From Gemmatimonadales bacterium (lineage in GTDB: Bacteria; Gemmatimonadota; Gemmatimonadetes; Gemmatimonadales; GWC2-71-9): DNA of 15,782 nt. The stretch is taken from assembly GCA_013812695.1 (NCBI GenBank), contig JACCSZ010000015.1, forward strand, positions 1 through 15,782, written 5' to 3'. Below, piece by piece: positions 1 to 6,431 of this stretch; the first letter of the stretch is position 1; the number at the start of each line of letters is the position of its first letter. The translations under genes and the position numbers were made by a program. The notes below the pieces were generated by a model that saw nothing but the letters and a program-made list of their open reading frames with translations, did no database searches and was not told where the DNA came from.

Positions 1-80
1 CTCCAGCAACGCGCGTCTACGCGCTGGCCACCAGGTCTCCGGCGCGACTAGATTCAAGGTGGTTTACGCGTGCTCTCCCA

Positions 81-85
81 AGGAG
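81..85 (+). promoter_or_regulatory. Shine-Dalgarno site deciding the mqnE start
   Basis: AGGAG lies 5 nt before ATG at 91. The same frame also opens with a GTG at 70, but that codon has no comparable site before it. This favours the ATG at 91 as the start of mqnE. Confidence 0.7.
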
Positions 86-90
86 ATACG

Positions 91-1284
91 ATGGTCGAGG
101 CGCTCGACGCTTTGCAGCTCAGGGACCCGGCGCTTCGGCCCGTCGCCAGGAAAGTGCTGGATGACGCGCGCCTGGACGCCGCCGATGGCCTCGCCCTGTA
201 CGCCACCGCCGACCTGCTCGGGCTCGGTCGCCTGGCGGACTTCGCCAACGCCGCGCGCAACGGGGATCGGGTGCTGTTCTCGGCCAACCAGCACATCAAT
301 CCCACGAACGTCTGCGTCCTGCGGAACACCTGCACCTTCTGCTCCTTCGCGCGGATGCCGAAGGAGGAGGGGGCGTACACCCGCTCGCTGGAGGAGGTCT
401 TCCACGAGGCGGAGCAGGCGCGGGGCATGCCCACCCGAGAATTCCATATCGTTGGCGGTCTGCATCCCAAGCTTCGGCTGAGCTACTACACCGACATGCT
501 GCGGGGTCTCAAGGAGCGCCACCCGCATGTGCACATCAAGGCGCTCACCGCGGTCGAGATCGCGCACCTGGCCCGGGTCGAGCGGTCGACCGAGCGGGAG
601 GTCCTGGTCGCGCTGCGCGACGCCGGGCTCACGAGCCTTCCCGGCGGCGGCGCCGAAGTGTTCAGCACCGCGGTGCGCGCCACCATCGCGGAACGGAAGC
701 TCACGGGTGAAGCATGGCTCCGGGTGCACCGCACCGCGCACGAGCTCGGCATCCCGACCAACTGCACCATGCTCTACGGGCACGTGGAAACGGCGGCGGA
801 CCGGATTGCGCACCTGACCATGCTGCGCACCCTGCAGGACGAGACGCACGGGTTCCTGACCTACATCCCGCTCGCCTATCACCCCGATCACAACGAGCTG
901 GGCGAGGAGCTGGGCCGCATCGGCACGGCCACCACCGGGTTCGAGGACCTGAAGAACATCGCCGTAGGCCGGCTGTTCCTGGACAACGTCCCGCACATCA
1001 AGACGCATTGGCCGATGGTGACCCCGTTCCTCTCGCAGATCGCGCTTGGCTTCGGATGCGATGACGTGGAGGGCACGGTCGTCTACGAACGGGTGTACCA
1101 CGAGGCGGGCGCGCCCACGCAGATGCACATGCCGTATCCGGAGCTGGTGCGGCTGATCCGCGGGGCGGGGAAGCGGCCCGTCGAGCGCGATAGCCTGTAC
1201 CGCACGGTGCGCGAAGAATTCGACGAGCCACCGCCCGAGCCGCTGCTCCGGCGCGGCGGGCTGCCGGTGGTCCACGCGGCATGA
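91..1284 (+). CDS. mqnE: Aminofutalosine synthase MqnE (radical SAM)
   Basis: Radical SAM enzyme of the futalosine menaquinone pathway. By family knowledge it joins the 3-[(1-carboxyvinyl)oxy]benzoate made by MqnA to adenosine from SAM, giving aminofutalosine in the cytoplasm. The 397-residue protein has a TIM-barrel-like layout and the CofH/MqnE/MqnC-type lead-in NPTNVC at residues 71-75, followed by SFARMPKEEGAYTRSLEEV. A GGG stretch follows (LTSLPGGGAEVFS), as does the C-terminal MHMPYPELVRLIRGAGKRPV. Cluster cysteines are C75, C81 and C84, a Cx5Cx2C spacing rather than the Cx3Cx2C seen in the MqnC encoded nearby; the codons confirm two extra residues (N, T). The ATG at 91 is chosen over GTG at 70 because of its Shine-Dalgarno site. 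It overlaps mqnA by 4 nt (ATGA), which supports coupled translation and the assignment. Confidence 0.93.
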   Translation: MVEALDALQLRDPALRPVARKVLDDARLDAADGLALYATADLLGLGRLADFANAARNGDRVLFSANQHINPTNVCVLRNTCTFCSFARMPKEEGAYTRSLEEVFHEAEQARGMPTREFHIVGGLHPKLRLSYYTDMLRGLKERHPHVHIKALTAVEIAHLARVERSTEREVLVALRDAGLTSLPGGGAEVFSTAVRATIAERKLTGEAWLRVHRTAHELGIPTNCTMLYGHVETAADRIAHLTMLRTLQDETHGFLTYIPLAYHPDHNELGEELGRIGTATTGFEDLKNIAVGRLFLDNVPHIKTHWPMVTPFLSQIALGFGCDDVEGTVVYERVYHEAGAPTQMHMPYPELVRLIRGAGKRPVERDSLYRTVREEFDEPPPEPLLRRGGLPVVHAA

Positions 1285-2102
1285 AGCTCGGCCGCATTCC
1301 GTGGATCAACTGCTACCCGGTCTACGGCGCGATCGACCGCGGCATCGTGGATGTTCCGGCGGCGATGGTGACCGGCACCGCCTCCGAGCTGAACGACCTG
1401 CTCGCCGCCGGGGAGCTGCAGGTGAGCGTCGTCTCGGCGGTGGAGTACGCGCGGAACGCCGCCGCCTACCACCTGCTGCCCGATCTGGCCATCACGTGCG
1501 ATGGGCCGGTGCACAGCGTCGCGCTGTTTTCCCGGCGGCCGGTCGGCGAGTTGGACGCATGCACGGTGCTCCGCACCGCATCGTCGCGCACGTCGGTGCT
1601 GCTGCTTGACCTGCTGGCCCGGCATCGGTGGGGCGTCCAACCCCGATACGCCACCGCTCGAGCCGAGCCCACGGATCTTGCGGCGCTCGCAAGGCTGCCG
1701 CACGAGGGCGTCCTCGTCATCGGGGATGCGGCGCTGCTGCTGGCGGCGCAGCAGCTCTACCCGGTTCGCGTCGACCTGGGCGCCGAGTGGAAGGCGTGGA
1801 CCGGGCTTCCGTTCGTGTTCGCCGTGTGGGCGGCACGCCGGGATGCGGGGCTCGCGCCGGTGCAAGCGGTCCACCGAAGCCTGCTCGAGTCGAGGGCGTG
1901 GGGACTGGCCCACCTCGATCGGCTCGCGGCCGAAGCGGCCCGTGCTACGGGAGTGCGTGAGGACGCATGTCGCGCGTATCTGGGCGACCTCGACTACGCC
2001 TTGTCGTCCCGGCATCTGGCTGGGCTGACCGACTTTTTCCGGCGGCTCGCGCAGGACGGGTTAGTGCCGGATGGATCGCTGTCGTTCATCTCGGCGGCGT
2101 AG
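1281..2102 (+). CDS. mqnA: Chorismate dehydratase MqnA
   Basis: First committed enzyme of the futalosine pathway: by family knowledge it dehydrates chorismate to 3-[(1-carboxyvinyl)oxy]benzoate. The 273-residue product has a periplasmic-binding-protein-like fold and no signal peptide, so it is cytoplasmic. The N-terminus KLGRIPWINCYPVYGAI matches the family opening, with N10 in the place of the conserved active-site asparagine. Further family features are TGTASELNDLLAAGELQVSVVSAVEYARN (residues about 31-60) and the RTASSRTSVLLLDLL segment near 110. Its ATG overlaps the mqnE stop by 4 nt (ATGA). It stops with TAG and is followed by a 137-nt spacer, so it probably closes the first transcription unit or is loosely joined to mqnC. 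The main alternative, a generic solute-binding protein, is unlikely given the neighbours. Confidence 0.93.
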   Translation: MKLGRIPWINCYPVYGAIDRGIVDVPAAMVTGTASELNDLLAAGELQVSVVSAVEYARNAAAYHLLPDLAITCDGPVHSVALFSRRPVGELDACTVLRTASSRTSVLLLDLLARHRWGVQPRYATARAEPTDLAALARLPHEGVLVIGDAALLLAAQQLYPVRVDLGAEWKAWTGLPFVFAVWAARRDAGLAPVQAVHRSLLESRAWGLAHLDRLAAEAARATGVREDACRAYLGDLDYALSSRHLAGLTDFFRRLAQDGLVPDGSLSFISAA

Positions 2103-2119
2103 GCGCGATCCCGCCGAGC

Positions 2120-2144
2120 GTCATCCTGGGCGGAGCGAAGGATC
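2120..2144. repeat. Dispersed-repeat-like motif
   Basis: The stretch begins GTCATCCTG and ends GCGAAGGATC. It contains imperfect dyad symmetry: ATCCT pairs with AGGAT, and an inner GC pairs with GC. It resembles a short sequence (GTCATCCTGAGC, then GCGAAGGATC) that I recall as recurring between genes in many soil-bacterium genomes. Only one copy is visible here, so membership in a repeat family is an inference from memory. Confidence 0.4.
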
Positions 2145-2154
2145 GAGTATGTGG

Positions 2155-2182
2155 TGCGAGTGACGCTCGGGGGTCACTCGCA
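2155..2182. repeat. Perfect 10-bp inverted repeat (hairpin)
   Basis: TGCGAGTGAC at 2155-2164 is the exact reverse complement of GTCACTCGCA at 2173-2182, with the 8-nt loop GCTCGGGG between. It lies between mqnA and mqnC. No run of T follows, so it is not a classical intrinsic terminator. It could be a transcript-end stabilising hairpin, a pausing site, an operator, or part of the adjacent repeat unit. Confidence 0.65.
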
Positions 2183-2239
2183 TGAGTCGGCCGATCCCTA
2201 GCTGCGCTCAGGAAGACGAATCTCTAAGGAACTGTCTCC

Positions 2240-3298
2240 ATGAGTCTTGTCGACCGCACCTCAAGTGAATTCAAGGCGCTGCTCGAGCTCTACCAGCGCG
2301 CCCCGCTGCTCGAGCTCGGCCAGCTGGCCGACGCCGAGCGCTGGCGGCAGCACTCGGAATCGGTGGTCACCTACATTATCGACCGGAACATCAACTACAC
2401 CAACGTGTGTGTGGCCGACTGCCAGTTCTGCGCGTTCTATCGCCGGCCCAAGGACTCGGAAGGGTACGTGCTGAGCTTCGAGGAGATCGGCGCCAAGATC
2501 GACGAATGCAAATCGATCGGCGGCGTGCAGATTCTGCTGCAGGGCGGACACAACCCGTACATCCCGTTCGAGTGGTACCTCGACCTGATGCGCTACATCA
2601 AACGCAACCATCCGATTCACATCCACGGCTTCTCGCCGTCCGAGATCGTCTTCTTCAGCGAGCGATTCGGTCTCGGTATGACCGACGTGGTTCGCGAGCT
2701 CAAGTCGGCCGGGCTGGACAGCATCCCGGGCGGCGGTGGCGAGATCCTCGTCGACCGCATTCGCGAACGGGTCGCCAAGAAGAAGGCACAGACTGAGGAA
2801 TGGCTTGGCGTTCAGGAGGAAGCCCACCGCCAGGGCATGAAGACCTCGGTGACGATGATGTATGGCCTCGGGGAGACCGACGAGGACCGGATCGAGCACC
2901 TGCTCCGCGTACGTGAAGTGCAGGCGCGCACCGGCGGGTTTACGGCCTTCATCTGCTGGCCGCTCCAGCCCGAGGGCACGCCGGGCATGTCGCACCACCA
3001 GAAGACTGATGCGGTGACGTACCTGCGACTGCTCGCGCTGAGCCGCGTCGTGCTCGCCAACGTGCCCAACCTGCAGTCGTCCTGGGTGACGATGGGGCAC
3101 AAGGTGGGGCAGGTCGCCCTCCGGTTCGGCGCGAACGACTATGGCAGCCTCATGATGGAGGAAAACGTCGTGTCCGCCGCCGGCACGACGTACCGCACCA
3201 CCCTGCACGAGATCGACCGCCTGATCCGCGACGCCGGCTATCGGCCGATGCGGCGCCGGCAGGATTACAGCCTGATCGAGGAGCCGGTCGCGGCGTGA
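2240..3298 (+). CDS. mqnC: Dehypoxanthine futalosine cyclase MqnC (radical SAM)
   Basis: Radical SAM enzyme that, by family knowledge, cyclises dehypoxanthine futalosine to cyclic dehypoxanthine futalosine, a late core step of the menaquinone futalosine pathway. The 352-residue product carries INYTNVC at 51-57 and cluster cysteines C57, C61 and C64 (canonical Cx3Cx2C: CVADCQFC). ILLQGGHNPYIPFEWY, IHIHGFSPSEI and SIPGGGGEILVDRIR follow as in the family, and the C-terminus has FGANDYGSLMMEENVVSAAGT. The ATG at 2240 has AAGGA at 2226-2230 upstream with a 9-nt spacing. It is a paralogue of mqnE upstream but clearly the MqnC type. Its TGA overlaps the GTG of ispF by 4 nt, tying quinone head-group and isoprenoid synthesis to one transcript. 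Confidence 0.95.
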   Translation: MSLVDRTSSEFKALLELYQRAPLLELGQLADAERWRQHSESVVTYIIDRNINYTNVCVADCQFCAFYRRPKDSEGYVLSFEEIGAKIDECKSIGGVQILLQGGHNPYIPFEWYLDLMRYIKRNHPIHIHGFSPSEIVFFSERFGLGMTDVVRELKSAGLDSIPGGGGEILVDRIRERVAKKKAQTEEWLGVQEEAHRQGMKTSVTMMYGLGETDEDRIEHLLRVREVQARTGGFTAFICWPLQPEGTPGMSHHQKTDAVTYLRLLALSRVVLANVPNLQSSWVTMGHKVGQVALRFGANDYGSLMMEENVVSAAGTTYRTTLHEIDRLIRDAGYRPMRRRQDYSLIEEPVAA

Positions 3299-3771
3299 CG
3301 CGCGTGGGGATCGGCTACGACTCCCACCGCTTCGTCGCGGGACGCCCGCTGATTCTGGGCGGCGTCACCATTCCCCATCCACACGGACTCGCGGGCCACT
3401 CGGATGCCGACGCGGTGGCGCACGCCCTGACCGACGCCATTCTTGGGGCCGCGGGGGCCGGCAATATCGGCGAGCTGTTCCCCGACACCGATCCGCACTG
3501 GAAAGACGCCGATTCGATGGAGCTCCTCCGCACCGCCCACGAGCTGGTCCGTGGGCGCGGTTATTCGCTCGCGCAGGCCGACTGCTCCGTCATCACCGAA
3601 CGTCCCAGGCTCGGTCCCCATCTGGGCGCGATGGCGGCCGCGCTGGCGTCGCGGCTGGGGGTCGAGGCCGCCGCCATCAGCGTCAAGGCGAAGACGAACG
3701 AGGGGATGGGATTCATCGGCCGCGGCGAAGGGCTGGCGGTCATTGCCGTCGCGGTGCTGGAGGCGCGCTGA
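3295..3771 (+). CDS. ispF: 2-C-methyl-D-erythritol 2,4-cyclodiphosphate synthase IspF
   Basis: MEP-pathway enzyme converting CDP-methylerythritol 2-phosphate to methylerythritol 2,4-cyclodiphosphate with loss of CMP. The 158-residue product is the usual size. The opening VGIGYDSHRF supplies metal ligands D9 and H11; the third, H43, lies in DADAVAHALTDAILGA. GNIGELFPDTDP follows, and the C-terminal VKAKTNEGMGFIGRGEGLAVIA matches the substrate-binding region. Translation starts at GTG, overlapping the mqnC stop (GTGA). No ispD is fused or adjacent, unlike in many genomes. Placement directly behind mqnC suggests coordinated supply of isoprenoid for the menaquinone tail, which is an inference. 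Confidence 0.96.
   Translation: MTRVGIGYDSHRFVAGRPLILGGVTIPHPHGLAGHSDADAVAHALTDAILGAAGAGNIGELFPDTDPHWKDADSMELLRTAHELVRGRGYSLAQADCSVITERPRLGPHLGAMAAALASRLGVEAAAISVKAKTNEGMGFIGRGEGLAVIAVAVLEAR
3759..3763 (+). promoter_or_regulatory. Shine-Dalgarno site for a non-canonical DedA start
   Basis: GGAGG at the end of ispF lies 4 nt before CTG at 3768, or 7 nt before ATC at 3771. No ATG, GTG or TTG occurs in this frame between here and GTG 3846. This site therefore points to a CTG (or ATC) start for the DedA-family gene. Confidence 0.5.
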
Positions 3772-4838
3772 TCGAGTCCCTGCTGGACTGGGTCACCCGG
3801 CTTCCACCCGGAGCGGTCTACGCGGTCCTGGCGCTGCTGTCCGCGGTGGAGAACGTGCTGCCGCCGGTGCCGTCCGATGCGGCCGTCGCCCTCGGCGCGC
3901 TCCTGTCGAATCGCGGCGTCACCACGCCGCTCGCCGTCTTCCTGGTCACCTGGATCGCCAACCTGCTCGGTGCCGCCGGCGTCTACTATGCCTCGCGGCG
4001 GTACGGGCGCCGGCTGTTCGCGACGCCCACCGGCCGCCGACTCCTCGCGCCGCGCTCGCTCGCCATCATCGAGCGTGAGTATCTGCGGCTCGGGACGCTC
4101 GGCATCTTCATCAGCCGCTTTCTCCCTGGGATCCGTGCCGTGGTACCGCCGTTCGCCGGCCTCATCGGCTTGAGCACCCTCCGCACGTTCGTCCCGATGG
4201 GCCTCGCGTCCGCGATCTGGTACGGCGGGATCACCATTCTTGGCGCGGTCATCGGCGCCGAATGGGAGCGCATCACGGCGCTGATCGCGAGCGTCAATCG
4301 GACGCTTGGGCTGGTGACCGCAATCGTCGCGGCGGGCGGTGTCGTGTGGTGGGTGGCGAGAGTCCGCAGGCGCCGTCGAGAGCGAGTGTGGCATGCGACG
4401 CAGGACGCCCTGGATCCGGCGGCCCCGTCCTTCATGGCTGGCACCGAGCTCGCCGAGGGCTCCGCTCAGGAGGCCGCCGCGCTCGTGGTGCTCGAGCTGG
4501 CCTACGCCGATCCCGTGCTCACGCCCGAGGAGCGCAGGCTCATCGCCGAGCACTTACACACGCGTTGGGGGCTGGGGAAGCTGAGCCCACCGCCGGCCCC
4601 GCAGCCGGAAGCAGAACGGCGGACACGATTCGCCGACTACGCTCAGCGTCTCCGGAAGCGAGTCGGTCGGACGGAGCGGCTCGAGCTGGTCGAGCGGATG
4701 TGGACGGTCGCCTTCGCGGACGGCGCCATCGGCGAGCACGAAAGCCGCCTGATGCGGCTCGCCGCCGAGCTGCTGGACATCGGGCCCGCCGAGCTCGCCG
4801 AGGTGTCCCGTCGCCTGCAGGCACGGCACGGGACATGA
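3768..4838 (+). CDS. DedA-family membrane protein fused to a C-terminal TerB-like domain
   Basis: Two-part protein of about 356 residues. Residues about 1-205 are a DedA/SNARE-associated (VTT) membrane domain; members are linked to lipid-carrier flipping and proton-dependent envelope homeostasis. Visible key residues are E28 in VENVLPPVPSD, D37, and R117/R123 in SRFLPGIRAVVPPFAG. These fit the E-D-R-R set known to be essential in E. coli YqjA/YghB, including the 6-residue arginine spacing. A basic linker (RVRRRRRERV) follows. Residues about 225-356 resemble a TerB-like helical domain, with ELAYADPVLTPEERRLIAEHL and MWTVAFADGAIGEHESRLMRLAAELL. The start is uncertain: the first canonical codon, GTG 3846, would remove the first helix and begin one codon before E28. 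CTG 3768 overlaps the ispF stop (CTGA) and has a Shine-Dalgarno site. Fusions of these two domains are not something I recall as common. Confidence 0.85.
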   Translation: MIESLLDWVTRLPPGAVYAVLALLSAVENVLPPVPSDAAVALGALLSNRGVTTPLAVFLVTWIANLLGAAGVYYASRRYGRRLFATPTGRRLLAPRSLAIIEREYLRLGTLGIFISRFLPGIRAVVPPFAGLIGLSTLRTFVPMGLASAIWYGGITILGAVIGAEWERITALIASVNRTLGLVTAIVAAGGVVWWVARVRRRRRERVWHATQDALDPAAPSFMAGTELAEGSAQEAAALVVLELAYADPVLTPEERRLIAEHLHTRWGLGKLSPPPAPQPEAERRTRFADYAQRLRKRVGRTERLELVERMWTVAFADGAIGEHESRLMRLAAELLDIGPAELAEVSRRLQARHGT

Positions 4839-5755
4839 GCGGTCCCGAGGTGCGTGAACGGGCGCGGCGGGATTTCGGCCTGGAGGGGTTTCGCGATTTC
4901 CTCGCGCTCGAGTCCGGCCACAGCGACCACACCGTCGAAGCTTATCTGCGCGATCTCCAGCGTCTGGCGGACTTCGCCGCGTCGAAGGGCGTGCGCGATC
5001 CCGCCCAGGTCACCCGCGCGCTGCTCCGGGATTTCGTCTACCTGTTGAAGGACCTCGGCCTCAGCGCCGCCACGATCAGGCGTGAGGTGTCGGCCATCCG
5101 GACCTACTTTGGATTCCTCATCGGCGAAGGCCGGCTGGCCACCGACCCGACCGATCGGATCGAGACCCCGCGGCGCGGCCGCGTGCTGCCCGAACCGCTC
5201 TCGGTGCGTGACGTCGAGGCGCTGCTCGCGTCCCCGCGCCTCGACGCGCCGCTCGCCTGGCGCGACCGTGCGCTGCTCGAGCTCGGCTACGGCGCGGGAC
5301 TGCGGGTGTCGGAACTGTGCGGGCTGGGCACGACCGATCTGCTCCTGACGGAGAACCTGGTCCGCGTGTTCGGGAAGGGTGGCAAGGAGCGCCTGGTGCC
5401 GATCGGCCGATCGCTCATCGGGGCGGTGTCGGTGTATCTGCATCAGCTTCGGCCCGAGCTCGACCGCGGCGCCACCAAGGGAAGGGTGCTCCTCAACGCC
5501 CGCGGCCGACCGCTCTCCCGGGTCGGTGCCTGGGGCATCGTCAAACGCGCCGCGGAGCGGGCCGCGATTGCCAAGCGCGTGACACCGCACACCCTTCGCC
5601 ACAGCTTTGCGACCCACCTGCTCGAGGGCGGTGCCGACCTGCGCGCCGTGCAGGAGATGCTCGGCCATGCCGACCTCTCGACGACCCAGATCTACACCCA
5701 CGTCGATCGCGACTACCTGCGCTCGGTCCACAAGCAGTTTCATCCGCGAGGGTAG
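4835..5755 (+). CDS. xerD: Tyrosine recombinase XerD/XerC type
   Basis: Site-specific tyrosine recombinase of 306 residues, the normal Xer size; Xer proteins resolve chromosome dimers at dif. The N-terminal SAM-like DNA-binding domain (about 15-105) contains the family pattern HSDHTVEAYLRDLQRL. The catalytic set is complete: R157 (GAGLRVSELCGL), K184 (GKGGKERLVPIG), H252 and R255 (TPHTLRHSFATHLLEGG), H278 (LGHADLSTTQ) and nucleophile Y287 (IYTHV). The ending KQFHPRG favours XerD over XerC, with moderate confidence. The ATG at 4835 overlaps the DedA-gene stop (ATGA). A longer upstream open frame exists but only shadows the DedA gene. No recognisable dif site or mobile-element border is nearby, so a housekeeping role is more likely than an integrase. 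Confidence 0.9.
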   Translation: MSGPEVRERARRDFGLEGFRDFLALESGHSDHTVEAYLRDLQRLADFAASKGVRDPAQVTRALLRDFVYLLKDLGLSAATIRREVSAIRTYFGFLIGEGRLATDPTDRIETPRRGRVLPEPLSVRDVEALLASPRLDAPLAWRDRALLELGYGAGLRVSELCGLGTTDLLLTENLVRVFGKGGKERLVPIGRSLIGAVSVYLHQLRPELDRGATKGRVLLNARGRPLSRVGAWGIVKRAAERAAIAKRVTPHTLRHSFATHLLEGGADLRAVQEMLGHADLSTTQIYTHVDRDYLRSVHKQFHPRG

Positions 5756-5869
5756 CCGCGCCATCCGGGAGTGGCGTGACTCCAGTCACTTCACCGGCAC
5801 CGCCGGCTCGATAGGTTCAGGAACTCGGACGACCATCCGTGTGCCGTTCACAACTCCGGAGGAAAGACC

Positions 5870-6370
5870 ATGAGTTCCTGGAATCGTGCCGCCATGGTTG
5901 CGGCCATCGTGTCGTCCCTCGCCTGCCGCGACGCCGATCGCGGCGACACCGCGAGCCGCGTGGATTCGGCCGTGTCGGACGTCAGCGAGAACGTGCGCGA
6001 TCGCGCCGGCAAGGCAGGGGACGACGCACGTGAGGGCGCCCGGGAGTTGAAGAGCTACACCTGGGCGGAGCGCGACGAGTTTCGGCGCGACGTGCACCGC
6101 CGGCTGGAGGATCTCGATGGACGGATCGACCAGCTTGCCAACGACGCGCGGTCCAGCGGGAGCACGATCAGCGACCGTGCGATGGCCGAGATCCGGGATG
6201 AACGCACGTCGGTCGGTCGGAGCCTGGCCCGGCTCGATGATGCCACCGAGGACGGCTGGACGGATCTTCGCGGTGGCGTCGACCGCTCCCTCGAGACCCT
6301 TCGGGGCGGAATCGACGAACTCACCCGGACGGGTGGGCCGATGGGCGGGCGATCGGCGGGACAAAGCTGA
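5870..6370 (+). CDS. Small helical, probably exported protein of unknown function
   Basis: I do not recognise a named gene. The 166-residue product starts with a short hydrophobic signal-like segment (AAMVAAIVSSLAC, residues 7-19). C19 could be a lipidation site, but the lipobox (S-L-A-C) is atypical. The rest is very polar and predicted helical: short amphipathic segments at about 30-55 (VSDVSENVRDRAGKAGDDAREGA) and a coiled-coil-like stretch at 62-90 (DEFRRDVHRRLEDLDGRIDQLA). A second, tryptophan-bearing segment follows near 127-150 (DDATEDGWTDLRGGVDRSLETL). The second half is reminiscent of stress-associated YtxH/Sll1863-like helical proteins, but weakly. GGAGGA at 5858-5863 lies 6 nt before the ATG, so initiation should be strong. 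It is the only gene in its unit and converges on the ABC exporter genes. Confidence 0.75.
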   Translation: MSSWNRAAMVAAIVSSLACRDADRGDTASRVDSAVSDVSENVRDRAGKAGDDAREGARELKSYTWAERDEFRRDVHRRLEDLDGRIDQLANDARSSGSTISDRAMAEIRDERTSVGRSLARLDDATEDGWTDLRGGVDRSLETLRGGIDELTRTGGPMGGRSAGQS

Positions 6371-6380
6371 CTGGCGTGGC

Positions 6381-6402
6381 GCCTGCGGCAGCCGCCGCAG
6401 GC
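6381..6402. terminator. Hairpin between convergent genes, possible bidirectional terminator
   Basis: GCCTGCGGC at 6381-6389 is the exact reverse complement of GCCGCAGGC at 6394-6402, with a 4-nt loop. It occupies the 61-nt gap between the stops of two convergent genes. No clear T-run is present on either strand, so termination strength is uncertain. Confidence 0.55.
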
Positions 6403-6431
6403 CGGTCTCGCGCGGCTCGACGGAGCCGGCT

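Noticed and set aside
11..54. GC-rich inverted repeat (11-24) and weak promoter-like boxes TGGCCA/TAGATT before mqnE
   Set aside because: The stem leaves a 2-nt loop at full length, and the boxes match consensus at only 4 of 6 positions with 18-nt spacing; too weak to annotate.
4262..4834. N-terminal extension of the recombinase frame, about 190 codons
   Set aside because: It overlaps the DedA/TerB gene in another frame, is arginine/alanine/glycine-rich, and Xer homology begins only after ATG 4835.
5820..5848. GGAAC followed by CGTT upstream of the 5870 gene as an ECF promoter
   Set aside because: The spacer is 20 nt, longer than the 16-17 nt normal for such promoters.
5756..5869. A dif site or integron/attachment site next to xerD
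   Set aside because: Only a small dyad (GTGACT CC AGTCAC) is present; no 11-6-11 layout of Xer arms is visible and the recombinase looks like a housekeeping type.
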